NCBI GenBank assembly: GCA_943704525.1
Contig: CALSCQ010001898.1
Span: 1-18,095, forward strand
DNA: 18,095 nucleotides
Source: Pigoraptor vietnamica
Taxonomy: Eukaryota; Opisthokonta; Filasterea
Reading direction: 5' to 3'
Part shown: positions 1-9,385 of the stretch, piece by piece
How positions within the stretch are numbered: position 1 is the first letter of the stretch
Layout: every line of letters begins with the position of its first letter
Notes under the pieces: generated by a model
Databases searched by the model: none
What the model saw: only the letters and a program-made list of their open reading frames with translations
Told to the model about the DNA's origin: nothing
Translations under genes and position numbers: made by a program

Positions 1-428
<428 letters not shown>

Positions 429-615
429 TACGAGAACACAGCAAAACGATGGGGAAGCTTACTGAATGATGAAACGAAGCATCGATTAAAGCTTCGAGAG
501 AACACGCAGTCTCGCCAATATACACGTGCGAAGTGGCAAGTGGACCGCAGTGTAAGGTTAGGGTTTTCATTGAGTGTGCCTATCACTCGGTCGCCAGACC
601 GGCGAGCCGTCATCC

Positions 616-1590
616 TCAAAACGTCGAAGCGAGCAACTTTTCCAAGACCTTCACGCCCGGCGCGTCCGCAAACGACGGAATGGTGGCCTGGCCGTCCGAG
701 CAGTCGTCGGTGAACTGGCAGTACCACACGCCGTAGAATTCACCGTAGACGAATGGCGCCCACGCGGCCTTGTCGAGGATGCGGAGGGCGAGGTACGGCG
801 TGTTCGAATTGCTCGGCGTGTAACTGACGAGGGACGCGGACGTGTCTGGTAACGCGTCTGTGGTAGAGCTGTAGGACTTCCAGTCGTAGGCGCTGCGATC
901 GTAAGCGGTGCGAATGACGACGCGGATCTTAAACAGGCGGAAGTTAGTCGTGTGCGAACCGCGAGAGAACGTGAAGACGCCGTCGACGACGCTCGCGTCA
1001 AGTGTTGTCCCATTCTGTGCCAAAGGGACGAGCTTGATGTACCACGGCGCACTCGTGGTCGGATCCAACGTCATGGGCTGGATGGGGACCAATCGTGGCC
1101 GTGCCTGGGGAAACACGCACGAATGCAACATGTGTGAGCGCTTCGCCCAGCCATGCGCCCACTTGCGCGGACGCAAAGGATGTGCGGAGTGGCTCACCAG
1201 TGAGGTCAAGCGGGCGACGGTGTCTTGCATCCGTTGAAGGCTGTCGTTCATCACCTTTATCTGCTGCAGTATATCTCGAAAGTCTCGACCGCTGATAACG
1301 ACCGTCCCATTCGTGCCGGGATCGAGTGACAGCGTGCCCGCCGAGCCGGCGTTCGACAGTTGGAGCGTCGCCGAGCCATTCTGAGCGTGTATTGTCAGCG
1401 TCGTGGGGACGTCCGCAGCGAAGGTCCCCAAGGCAAGGCAAAGGAGGGAGGCCACTCCGGCGCACAGAATTGCATGCCGGCACCGCAAATGACTTGGGGC
1501 TGGCACGATGCGTGCATTGGGTGGCATGGCGCTGCAAGGGGAGTCGAGAGGACAGGAACGAGGGCGGAATGTTTGTCGTCTGGATGCCAT
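616..1590 (-). CDS. Secreted protein of unknown function
   Basis: The protein starts MASRRQTFRP and has a hydrophobic stretch at about residues 40-57 (CAGVASLLCLALGTFAADVP region) that looks like a signal peptide or signal anchor after a basic leader. Several N-glycosylation sequons follow (NGS, NGT, NDS, NGT). A short amphipathic, coiled-coil-like segment (ILQQIKVMNDSLQRMQDTVA) comes next, then a Ser/Thr-rich C-terminal domain containing YGEFYGVWYCQFTDDC with a possible disulphide pair. A 93-nt phase-0 intron is probable at 1105-1197: the donor is CTG|GTGAGC and the acceptor TTTCCCCAG. Removing it gives 293 residues; retaining it gives 324, because the intron is open in frame. The start at 1590 is favoured over upstream in-frame ATGs because a TATA-like box sits at 1680-1687. 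No family is recognised. Confidence 0.6.
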   Translation of the reverse strand: MASRRQTFRPRSCPLDSPCSAMPPNARIVPAPSHLRCRHAILCAGVASLLCLALGTFAADVPTTLTIHAQNGSATLQLSNAGSAGTLSLDPGTNGTVVISGRDFRDILQQIKVMNDSLQRMQDTVARLTSLVSHSAHPLRPRKWAHGWAKRSHMLHSCVFPQARPRLVPIQPMTLDPTTSAPWYIKLVPLAQNGTTLDASVVDGVFTFSRGSHTTNFRLFKIRVVIRTAYDRSAYDWKSYSSTTDALPDTSASLVSYTPSNSNTPYLALRILDKAAWAPFVYGEFYGVWYCQFTDDCSDGQATIPSFADAPGVKVLEKLLASTF

Positions 1591-2064
1591 GGGCCACTGA
1601 AATGTCGGCCAGCCCGACGTCCGATCATGTGACGCTATTCCCGACCAATGGCGGCTCCCACCTTTGTGCGCTTGACTCATTTTTATATTGAACCTCGAAT
1701 GCGGACTTTGAACGAACTTTATCAGCCACGACGTGTTGCACTTGACAATAGAAAGGCACGCCGACAATAGACGCGATAGGGGGCAGACCTCTATCGACCG
1801 CGAACGACTCGGAGAATCGGGAACTGAACACCGAAAGGCTTCACTTACGGTGTCCCTTGCACAGCATTGCACCGCAGTCAAGAGGACACGGCGTTGCCTC
1901 TGACGGTATGATGCCGCAGGAAAGACCCGGGGGGTGGAGGGGAGGTGTCGTGGGATTGCGGCGGATGGTGCATTCCGGCCTAAGTGTAGCACCACAACGT
2001 CCTGTTGGACGACAGGTGCACGATTCACGCAGTGGGTGCGTTGTCGCATTCGAGGGCGAAGCGC
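1591..2064. other. Intergenic, ARV1 3' side / secreted-protein promoter
   Basis: There are 474 bases between the ARV1 stop and the next start codon. Frames in this stretch are open on both strands but rich in Arg/Pro/His and show no domain. Apart from the TATA-like box at 1680-1687 I see no structured element. Confidence 0.5.
1680..1687 (-). promoter_or_regulatory. TATA-like box of the secreted-protein gene
   Basis: On the minus strand the sequence is CAATATAAAAATGAG, giving TATAAAAA. It lies about 90 bp upstream of the chosen ATG, which would leave a leader of roughly 65 nt. It is a single short AT-rich match in a GC-rich surround, so it is suggestive only. Confidence 0.4.
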
Positions 2065-2546
2065 TCAAATCCACAGCGCGGCGTTGTCCCACCAGACGGG
2101 CGAGTCGACGACGGACGCAAACCACCGCGAGAATGCGCCGCGACACGCCACGCCGCACGCCACCATTGCGACGGCACGCGGCAGAGAAGTGGACATGAGA
2201 ACTGGACAGCCAAAGAGGGTTGGGAGGGCATGTGAGCGTGTTAGTGTACTTGCAGTGCTCGTGTGCGCAACGCTATCTTTGCTTGCAATAATTGCAGTAA
2301 TTCGAATACACGTAACGACAAGAAAAGGCTCCGTGCGCCACGACAGTTGTCGCACCTCTCACGGCCTGGACGGACGAGAGCGCCACAAAGACGGCGGCAA
2401 TCGTGACGTAGGGCACGCCACTGTAATCCCATATCATGGCGGGGAAGACGAGCAGCCGCCCGAACGACGCGAGCATGAGCGCAACGGCCACGCGGGCAAA
2501 GCTGCGACGGAGAGAGAACACGCACGAACACTGCGACATTAGTCTC

Positions 2547-2604
<58 letters not shown>

Positions 2605-3743
2605 GCGTTGGGGGCTGTGTTGAACGAGACATTGTACAGAGCAATTGTGCGGAAACGTGAGCAACTTGGGAGCGCAACGACCCACCCCGTCACATGCGCC
2701 AGGGACCTCCTTTCGCCGGGTGCGACTACGACAAGTGCGCACGCGAACACGCCGAGCACGTACAGGAAGAGCTCTGCCGACGGACGGAGAGGGGACTGTG
2801 AGGCTTCTGTGACCGTTTTGGCTCCATGGAACGCGAGGGCATTCAATAGCACAGCACGCGCGAAAATGTGTGAAATCTCGTTCAAGCCAAAATGCAGAAG
2901 GACAGACTGTGTGAGTGATCCAAAACACGAGGATATTACGGAGGCAGAGATTCACGCGCAAACCCCACCCACGACAGACGACAGCAGCAGCAGGTGTATC
3001 TGCGACGACTGTGCGTTGGCGTCGACAGTCGGCGTCGCCGGGTTCAATATTTTGAGGCACACGTCGCACAGCAGAAATATTACGCCCATCTTCAGCGCAT
3101 TCGTCTGCCGCGAGAAAAGATGCACGCAAGCTCTGTTATTAAAGATTCGCAGATCGGCATTGAAAGAGATGCACGTGTGTGGGAGGACTGCGAGCTGTTG
3201 AGCTATTCAAGAGCACCGAGAATGCACGCATTCGACGAAAGAGATGCGGGTCAAAAAAAGCCGACTGCATGGCCTTTTAGCCGCACAAGTGAATAGAGAA
3301 GACACTCACGGCGAGGCGCTTGGTGGGGTCTGCGAGGTCGTTTTGGAGGAGATGTCGGTACACTTGTTGGCGCTGGAGGAGCACGTCGATGGCCAACAGT
3401 GTGTTGTCGTACTCGACGTAGGGGTCCGCGTCTTTTGCGCAATGCGGCTGAATAAACACCAACAACACACACGGCAAACTGTGTGAGACGAAGAGCTGGC
3501 ATCACAGTTTGCAGGAATGGCTGTCGCATGGCAACACCAACACACACGGCAAACTGTGTGAGAGGAAGAGCTGGGCACATGACAGTACGAAGGGTCGTTC
3601 AGGGACGGCTGTGAATGTGACAGTGACGCACTCGGTCGGGCGAAAGGCGCGATACCCACGCACACGGTCAGTCGAATGGTGCCTCCCGCAAAGCGCCGGT
3701 AGAGAGTGTCGACCGGGTGTCCACACTCCACGCAGACGGGCAT
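2065..3743 (-). CDS. ARV1: ARV1 family ER lipid-homeostasis protein
   Basis: Proteins of the ARV1 family sit in the ER membrane and act in sterol and sphingolipid distribution and GPI-anchor synthesis. Six exons are inferred. 3660-3743 gives MPVCVECGHPVDTLYRRF, the first zinc-ribbon knuckle. 3310-3447 gives PHCAKDADPYVEYDNTLL and YRHLLQND, the second knuckle and the diagnostic ARV1 motif. 2973-3104 gives KMGVIFLLCDVCLK, a first membrane segment. The fourth exon starts at 2906 and ends at 2707 or 2694. The fifth starts at 2501 or 2530 and ends at 2356, giving LASFGRLLVFPAMIWDY and ALSSVQAV. The sixth, 2065-2201, ends VWWDNAALWI. The introns are 212, 205, 66, about 160-200 and 154 nt, and phases match at every join. 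The join VR|VLMSTS restores the conserved segment after the SSVQAV motif. Total length is 278 or 292 residues, close to the usual 270-odd. Only the fourth intron boundary is unresolved. Confidence 0.9.
2549..2598. repeat. (GT)25 microsatellite in an ARV1 intron
   Basis: Twenty-five perfect GT units on the plus strand, followed by imperfect GC/GT. In the sense of ARV1 it is a CA tract in the fourth intron, between the 2707/2694 donor and the 2530/2501 acceptor, so it is not translated. Confidence 0.95.
3455..3574. repeat. Duplicated 42-45 bp segment in ARV1 intron 1
   Basis: Copy 1 (3455-3499) and copy 2 (3533-3574) share aacaccaac, acacacggcaaactgtgtga and gaagagctgg. They differ by one 3-base indel and one substitution and are separated by 33 bases. 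In the sense strand each copy carries a pyrimidine stretch ending in CTCACACAG, a decoy 3' splice site lying upstream of the inferred real acceptor (TTTATTCAG at 3448). Confidence 0.9.
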
Positions 3744-3891
3744 TTTCTCAAAAAAAAAAAAAAAAGGTCGGACACAATACGTGGAACAGCGCAAGATGGG
3801 TACACTTTTTGCAAGGAGACAAGCTAACATGTTACCTACTGAGGGTAACAACACGAGACACTTCTGTTGGATGTGCGGCAAGCTGTGTGTT
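3744..3891. other. Short intergenic spacer with poly-A/T run
   Basis: Between the AAMP stop and the ARV1 start are 148 bases, including an A-run of about 16 at 3750-3765 (poly-T in the ARV1 sense, just upstream of its ATG). The genes are head to tail and tightly packed, so this must hold the ARV1 promoter and the AAMP 3' end. No TATA box is evident. Confidence 0.6.
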
Positions 3892-5861
3892 CTAAAAGGC
3901 AAACACGCGCGCCACGCCGTCCTCGCCCGCACTGATGACGCCCTTTCCGCCAGCGACGAGTGCAAGCTGGTGAATCTCGTCGTTGTTGCCGCTGAGGGCC
4001 CTCTCGCTGCGCCCAGATCGCGCGTCCCACAGCCGCACAACGCCGTCGGTGCCGCCCGTGACCACAAGCGGCTGGTCGGGAAGCCAGGCCATGCACGACA
4101 CACCCGCCTGCATAACAGCGTCGTGATAAGCAGACTGCAAGGAAAGGCTGGCAAGACAATTGTCACAAAGCACACGCACGCAGCGCTTTGAACAGGCAAC
4201 AGCACCCACCGGGTGTTGGCACGTCAGTCGCAGGCGCAAGTTGCCCATGTCCCAAACACACAGCTTTCCGTCCATCGACGCCGTCGAGGCAAGGCCGTGA
4301 CTGTCGAGATGAAGGTGCGTTGTTGAGTAACGTTGCAGATACGGTGCAAGGGGATGAAGTGGCAAAAGAGCGACACTAACCTTGAGCAAAAGCCGACGTC
4401 CGTGACAATGTCCGAATGCTCGTTCAACGAACCAAGAACCTGGTCAACAACAAAGAGGCACGGTTCAGACGACGGCAATCGAAGCGATTTCACGGGACGT
4501 GGGGAGAAAAAGGGCAGTGACGTGGAGAGGTGTGAAAACCATGCGCACCTTGCCAGACTTGGTGTGGATGAGTTTCGCCGTGTTGTCGTCGCCGCCCGTG
4601 AGCACCATGACGCTGTCCGAATGACACGCGAGCGCCGTCACAGCGCCCTCATGGAACTGGTTCGTGGATGCTGTTGAGTGGAAAGACGTCAGCGACACCA
4701 GAAACATCAACGAACGCTCACGACGCCGCAAAGATCGCAATTGAAAGCTCTGGGCGTTTTTCTGCAGGTCACACACGCACTCACCGTTCATACGCATGAC
4801 AGCCTCGCCCGTCTTCGGATCCCACACAATAAAAGTGCCATCCTCAGACCCAGACACAATCGTACGACCTGCACGGCACACAAATGGCGTTGAGAAAGTG
4901 AGGCACATTCACACGTGTCGAAACGGGCACAGTAACCACAAACTGCCACGTCCAAGTGAAACATGCGTGCACTCGCAATCCGCAATCGGCTCACCATCCG
5001 GCGTGAAAGTGCCGCACGAGACGCGCGAAGTGTGCCCCGAAAAGACGCCCATGAGCGTCAACGTCGGCGCGTTCCACATCCACAGCTGTCCGGACAGCGA
5101 CCCCGCAAGCACAACGTGGCCGCGCGGGTGCCACGATAGCCACTGCGTCTCGTCGGGTCCCTCGAGCTCGCCCACTGCTGCGCCGGTCGACCCCGACCAC
5201 ACGCGCACGGGACCGTCCATGCCGCCGGTTGCGATGTACTGCCCGTCGTGGCTGAAGGCGACCGTCGCGACAGTGTCCGTATGACCCTCCAGCGCGGCCA
5301 CGGGCTCCCCCGTCGCCACTCGCCACACAAAGCCCATGTCGTCTTGGCCACCGGTGACTGCAAACTCGGAATTTGGCGACACGGCGACTCCAAACACCGC
5401 GCCTGAGTACGACGGCATCGTCAGGTACAATTGGAGAGAGGAACAAAGTGATGCGCCAAAAGTGATGCGCCAACCAACACCCACCCTTATGACCAGTAAA
5501 CCGTGACACGGACTCGTCGGGAACGGGTTCCATCGAGCCTGCTGCCTCCTCTTCTTCTGCGTCCCCGTTCTGATGCGCGTCGCCGCCCATCTCCATATCA
5601 TCCATGGCTGCGAAACGACACTCGGTCAAGAATGCGCTTCTCGAGCGAAGGCACGGCTGGGATAAGCAAAAGCAGGCCACACACCAGCCTCCAAGGCGGC
5701 CTCTGGATTGTCGTCGACGTCGATTTCCTCGGCGACGTCGCCTGCGTCGATCATTTCATCCTCAAACTGCGAGTGTCATAATGTAGATTGTGTTCAGTGA
5801 CGGAATAAATCAACGCGACACGCGCACAGTAACAGACCTCCTCATGCTCAAACTGGCTCAT
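3892..5861 (-). CDS. AAMP: AAMP/Sqt1-type WD40 protein
   Basis: Yeast Sqt1 in this family is a dedicated chaperone of ribosomal protein uL16 (Rpl10); animal AAMP is a cytosolic orthologue. Nine exons are inferred: 5838-5861, 5685-5766, 5485-5607, 4995-5402, 4785-4868, 4549-4670, 4381-4439, 4210-4300 and 3892-4107. All phases agree and the product is 402 residues (human AAMP is 434). The N-terminus is acidic (MSQFEHEE, DVAEEIDVDDNPE). About eight WD40 blades follow, with signatures FAVTGGQDDMGFVWR, YIATGGMDGPVRVWS, VVLAGSLSGQLWMWN, IVSGSEDGTFIVWD, LTGGDDNTAKLIH, LASTASMDGKLCVWD, VVTGGTDGVVRLWDARSG and VISAGEDGVARVFAF. The opening blade VAVSP...TGGQDD, WHPRGHVVLAG and GFCS match this family specifically rather than WD40 proteins in general. 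The introns are 71, 77, 82, 126, 114, 109, 80 and 102 nt. Confidence 0.93.
5446..5473. repeat. 14-bp exact tandem repeat in AAMP intron 3
   Basis: The unit aagtgatgcgccaa occurs twice head to tail inside the 82-nt intron between AAMP exons 3 and 4. It touches neither splice site. Confidence 0.9.
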
Positions 5862-6508
5862 TTTCGGAGATAGCGCCCACACGCGAAGGCTTTTTCGTGT
5901 AGTTCAGATATAAAAAAAATGAAGTGAAAGAGAGAACGCTAAGGAGGCGCAAATCCGACTCCAATTAGTGACAGTGTTATGCAAGGGGCCGCCGAATCGG
6001 CTGACGTCCGCGCGAAGACCCAAAAAGGTTGAGAATCACCCAATCGCAAGCGCTATTTGCCGTGCTTTCAAAACATGAGCGAGAGACACAATGTGAGCGA
6101 GGCGACTTCGGAAGCTGAGGGGCGACGTGCAAACGAAAACCGGGTTCGTGCTCCACTTCCACCACACGTGCCAGCAGTGACTGCAATGTCCGGACAATTT
6201 GGGTTGGCGAGAACTCGCAATATGTATTCTACTTCTGTTGCATATTCAATTGGAAGATCTGGAGTAGAATGTACTTATTTCAAATATATTTTCATAGTCA
6301 ACTCGCAAATATTTATTTTCAAAGCTTATGCGCAACGTCATTGCTTGGCTTTTTCTGTGCCGTTGTGCCTCCATCTTCGCTTTCGATTTGCGAGCGATAC
6401 AACTCTCGTACTGCCTTCCCCTTCACAAATCTCTCTTCCACACACGCAAATCTTTCGTCCTCTTTCACATCTATCGTACCATCTGTCGTAATTCTTGCGC
6501 GTTTCGTC
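5862..6508. promoter_or_regulatory. Divergent promoter region, AAMP / glycosidase
   Basis: These 647 bases separate the starts of two divergently transcribed genes and should carry both promoters. A TATAAAA-like run lies at 5908-5917. An AT-rich patch at about 6220-6320 contains AATATATTTTC and AATATTTATTTTC, and a pyrimidine-rich leader (about 6350-6500, many CTTTC/CTCTTCC words) runs into the glycosidase start. Frames through it are short, and none looks like a gene. Confidence 0.5.
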
Positions 6509-8937
6509 ATGGAGTGGCGCGTGTTGTGCGCCGTTGTGCTCGTCGCCATCGGCGTTGCGCGCGCCACGAGCACCAGTGACAACGAGTGCGTGCGCGGCGC
6601 GTTCTTCGAGGGCTGCGGGCCAAGCGAGTACTTTGAGCTCCTGGAGACTGGACGTCGCATGTTTGACGTGGACCCGGTGATGCAGACCGTCGGTATGCTC
6701 TACAGCGGCGACGTCAACGGCATGGTCGAGGGCCCCACGTGGAACGCGTGGTGGACGCAGAACTCGTACGGGACGACGTACACGGCGCTGCCCTTCATGC
6801 CGGAGCCGATCCTCACGTTTGTTCAAAATTCGCAGGTGCGCACAAAACTCGACTCTAATGGCCTCTTTTCTTAGTCGCGTGCACATGTGTGCTTGTGGCT
6901 TCTTTGTAGCTCCTGCTGAATGCGGCGCTGCGCAGAACTTTTGGTTCGACCATATTGGCAATGGGAACACGTACGACCCCCAAGGCAATGTCGGTGAGTC
7001 GCATTCCGGTTCGAAAGTTACACTTTCCGGGCCGAGCACTCTGTGTGCGTCTCTCTCCCACGTGTGCTCACCGTGGTTTTTGTTCAGGTCCTGACGGATG
7101 CCTGTGCGATGATGGCGGCCCCAGTTACTGTCGTTACAAGCAAGGTACGTCGTTGCTTCTGTGTCTGCGTTTTTTAGCAAGGCGAGATGCGTGCACGTTG
7201 CGACAAGACGATGTCGTTTGCTCACGCCGTCCTCACACTCGCCGTTTTGCCGCTCACAGGAGACGGCTACATCGACCTCCACGACTACGCCCTCGAGGAG
7301 TCCCTCAGCGCCATCATCATGCAGGCGGAGCTCCTCCTCATCAGCCGCGACACGGCCGCGATGCAGCACTACCTCCCCCTCATGCGCCGTACCATGCAAC
7401 TGATCGAGTCTCGTCGCGACCCAAACAACGACCTGTACCTCTGCGGCGACTCTTGCGACCTCCTAGCGCCCTCGTTCGGCGGCTATCTCATGCCGAACGG
7501 CACGCGCGGCTACGCGTACTTCAGCGGGCTGTCGGTTTCGTATGCGGCGGCGTTGGAGCGACTGGCGGACCTTGAAACAATGGGCGGCGACGCGCAGTGG
7601 GCGGCCACGTACAGCGAGCGGTACGAGCGAACCGTACGTGCCTTGCACGCGCACTACATTGCGCCCGAGGGCGATTATCTTGTGAAGAGCATCGATCCCG
7701 ACGGCGTCGTGCACGGCGTCCTCGGCGCCGAAGCGCACGGGTACTTCCAGGCGGTCGTGAACCACGACGCCGTGTGCTTTGGGATTGCGAACGACACGCT
7801 CGCGGCGGCGATCACGGCGCGCATGGCGGCCATGAAGGAGCTGCGCCCGTACAACTTCACCATCGCCAACTATCCCTCGCTGGACGACATGGAGGTCGAT
7901 GCGTCGTCGAGCTGGCTGTGGGGCTTTGGGACGTGGGTCAACGGCGGGGCTTGGAGCACGTGCGAAGCCCGCATGATGATGGCGTTCACGCGCTTCGGGT
8001 ACCACGACCTGTCGTTCAACTCGATGCGCACGCTCATGTCCTTCTCGCGCGCGTGGCGCATGGACAGCCCCCTCGTGGATTTTGGCAAGTCGGTGTACCA
8101 GCCCAACGAGCCCATCAACCTCGTCTACGACAACTTTGGCATCCCCGGTGCGCTCATACGCGCGCTGTTTGCGCCGCGCTACTCGAAGGATGGCGTCTCG
8201 CTTACGCCGAGCATCCCGAAAAACATCACGAGCATCGCGCAAAAGTTCCCTATCCGGCTCGGGGACAAGCGCCTGTTCCTGTCGGCGTCGGGATCGTGCT
8301 GCGCCATTCGCTCGGTGACGGTGAACGGCGAGGCGTGGACGAACTTCACGTCCGCGACCGTGTCGCTTCCGTACGCTGCCCTGCCCGCCGGCGACATTCA
8401 AGTGGCCATTGCGTTTGGCGAGGCTTCGGCTTCGGTGCTGGCGCCTCGGGAATACCGAGACATTCGCCCGCAGAGGGTCAGCGATACTATGGGCGTCGTT
8501 AATGACGGCCCGTTGTACGTGGACGTGCGGAGTGCGACGCTGGAGGCGGCGTACCCAAGCGTCGCGGCCTTTGTCGCGCGGATGAAGGATAGCGGCCTGG
8601 GCGATTCTTACGAAGCCGCGCACGCCTCGCTGTTCCTTCGGTTCGTCGACGCCATGCGGGAGCGGCGTGCTCTTGCGGCGCTGGGGAAGTTGCCCATTCT
8701 GCCAGATCCGGCGTCTCAGGTGTGTTTGGTGGTCTGCATTTGTTGGAATGTTGCGAACGAAGTTCATGTGTCCGGCGCTGTTCTGACTGCTCCTTTTATA
8801 TGCAGGCGGCGGCGGATGCCAGCTATCCCGACTCGGCCACGAAGCTGCTCTACGGCCTCAACAAGGTCCTCGCGGGCTATCGGACGTCGGCAGACGCTAC
8901 GAAGGAGAAGGTGTACACCATCTGGGCGCGGCCGTGA
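6509..8937 (+). CDS. Secreted six-hairpin-type glycosidase-like protein
   Basis: Five exons are inferred: 6509-6835, 6936-6993, 7088-7144, 7260-8719 and 8806-8937, joined in matching phase to 677 residues. MEWRVLCAVVLVAIGVARA is a clear signal peptide, so the enzyme is secreted or enters the endomembrane system. The middle resembles alpha/alpha-six-barrel glycosidases: WNAWWTQNSYG, NFWFDHIGNG, DGYIDLHDYALEESLSA, LWGFGTWVNGGAWST and RTLMSFSRAW. A smaller C-terminal beta domain follows (SVTVNGEAWTNF, LPAGDIQVAIAFG), as in GH78-like and related enzymes. Short Cys-rich exon 3 (GCLCDDGG, YCRYK) sits between barrel helices. Several NxT/S sequons are present. I cannot assign a GH family, substrate or catalytic acids. 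The exon 2 acceptor (CTGCGCAG|AAC) was chosen over TTTGTAG|CTC because only it keeps NFWFDHIGNG in frame. Confidence 0.72.
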
Positions 8938-9385
8938 GTGGGCATTGGATGCACCCTGCCGGTCAACGTCGCACTCTGCGGCCTAATAGAAGTCGTGTTA
9001 CTCTGCACCACGGGGGTGTGGGCATGCTCGTGTTTCGCCCAAAGATCTGTACATTTTCTTTTCCGTTTTGCCGCCTGGGGAAGCAAGCGGGTTGCAAACG
9101 CGAACAGAGACGGCGGAGCCAGAGAGGGCCCGGTCTGTCAGGCAAACACGCGCACGCATCGTACACGCACACAGCATCGCAAAGCAATAGAAACGCCAGC
9201 CGCACGCCACGAACGCCTTCGGCACACTGCGGGCCATTTCATGGTTGGTAAACGCTAAACGCGAACGAAAGATGGAGAATAGAACGAGGATCTAACAAGC
9301 AAAAAGGGGGTCGTGTCGGCCCGCTAGCAGCAGCCGAGTGTGTCGACGCCATCGGTAAAATCGAGACCCGCCAAATGGCGGGAGG
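8938..9385. other. Convergent 3' intergenic region
   Basis: The 448 bases between the glycosidase stop and the stop of the minus-strand GATA gene should hold the two 3' UTRs. I see no canonical AATAAA signal, repeat or RNA gene here, and the open frames are featureless. Confidence 0.55.

Noticed and set aside
553-568. GGTTAGGG telomere-like motif
   Set aside because: It is a single partial unit between two minus-strand genes with no tandem array, so chance is sufficient.
2551-3201. Plus-strand frame of about 200 residues beginning with Cys-Val repeats
   Set aside because: It runs through the GT microsatellite and antisense to the ARV1 exons; the minus strand carries the recognisable family.
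6338-7399. Minus-strand frame of 353 residues across the glycosidase 5' half
   Set aside because: It is antisense to the signal peptide and conserved exons of the glycosidase; His/Arg/Glu-rich composition is typical of an antisense shadow.
7463-8767. Minus-strand frame of 434 residues opposite glycosidase exon 4
   Set aside because: GC-rich coding DNA often leaves the antisense frame open; its Arg/His-rich composition and lack of domains contrast with the plus-strand protein.
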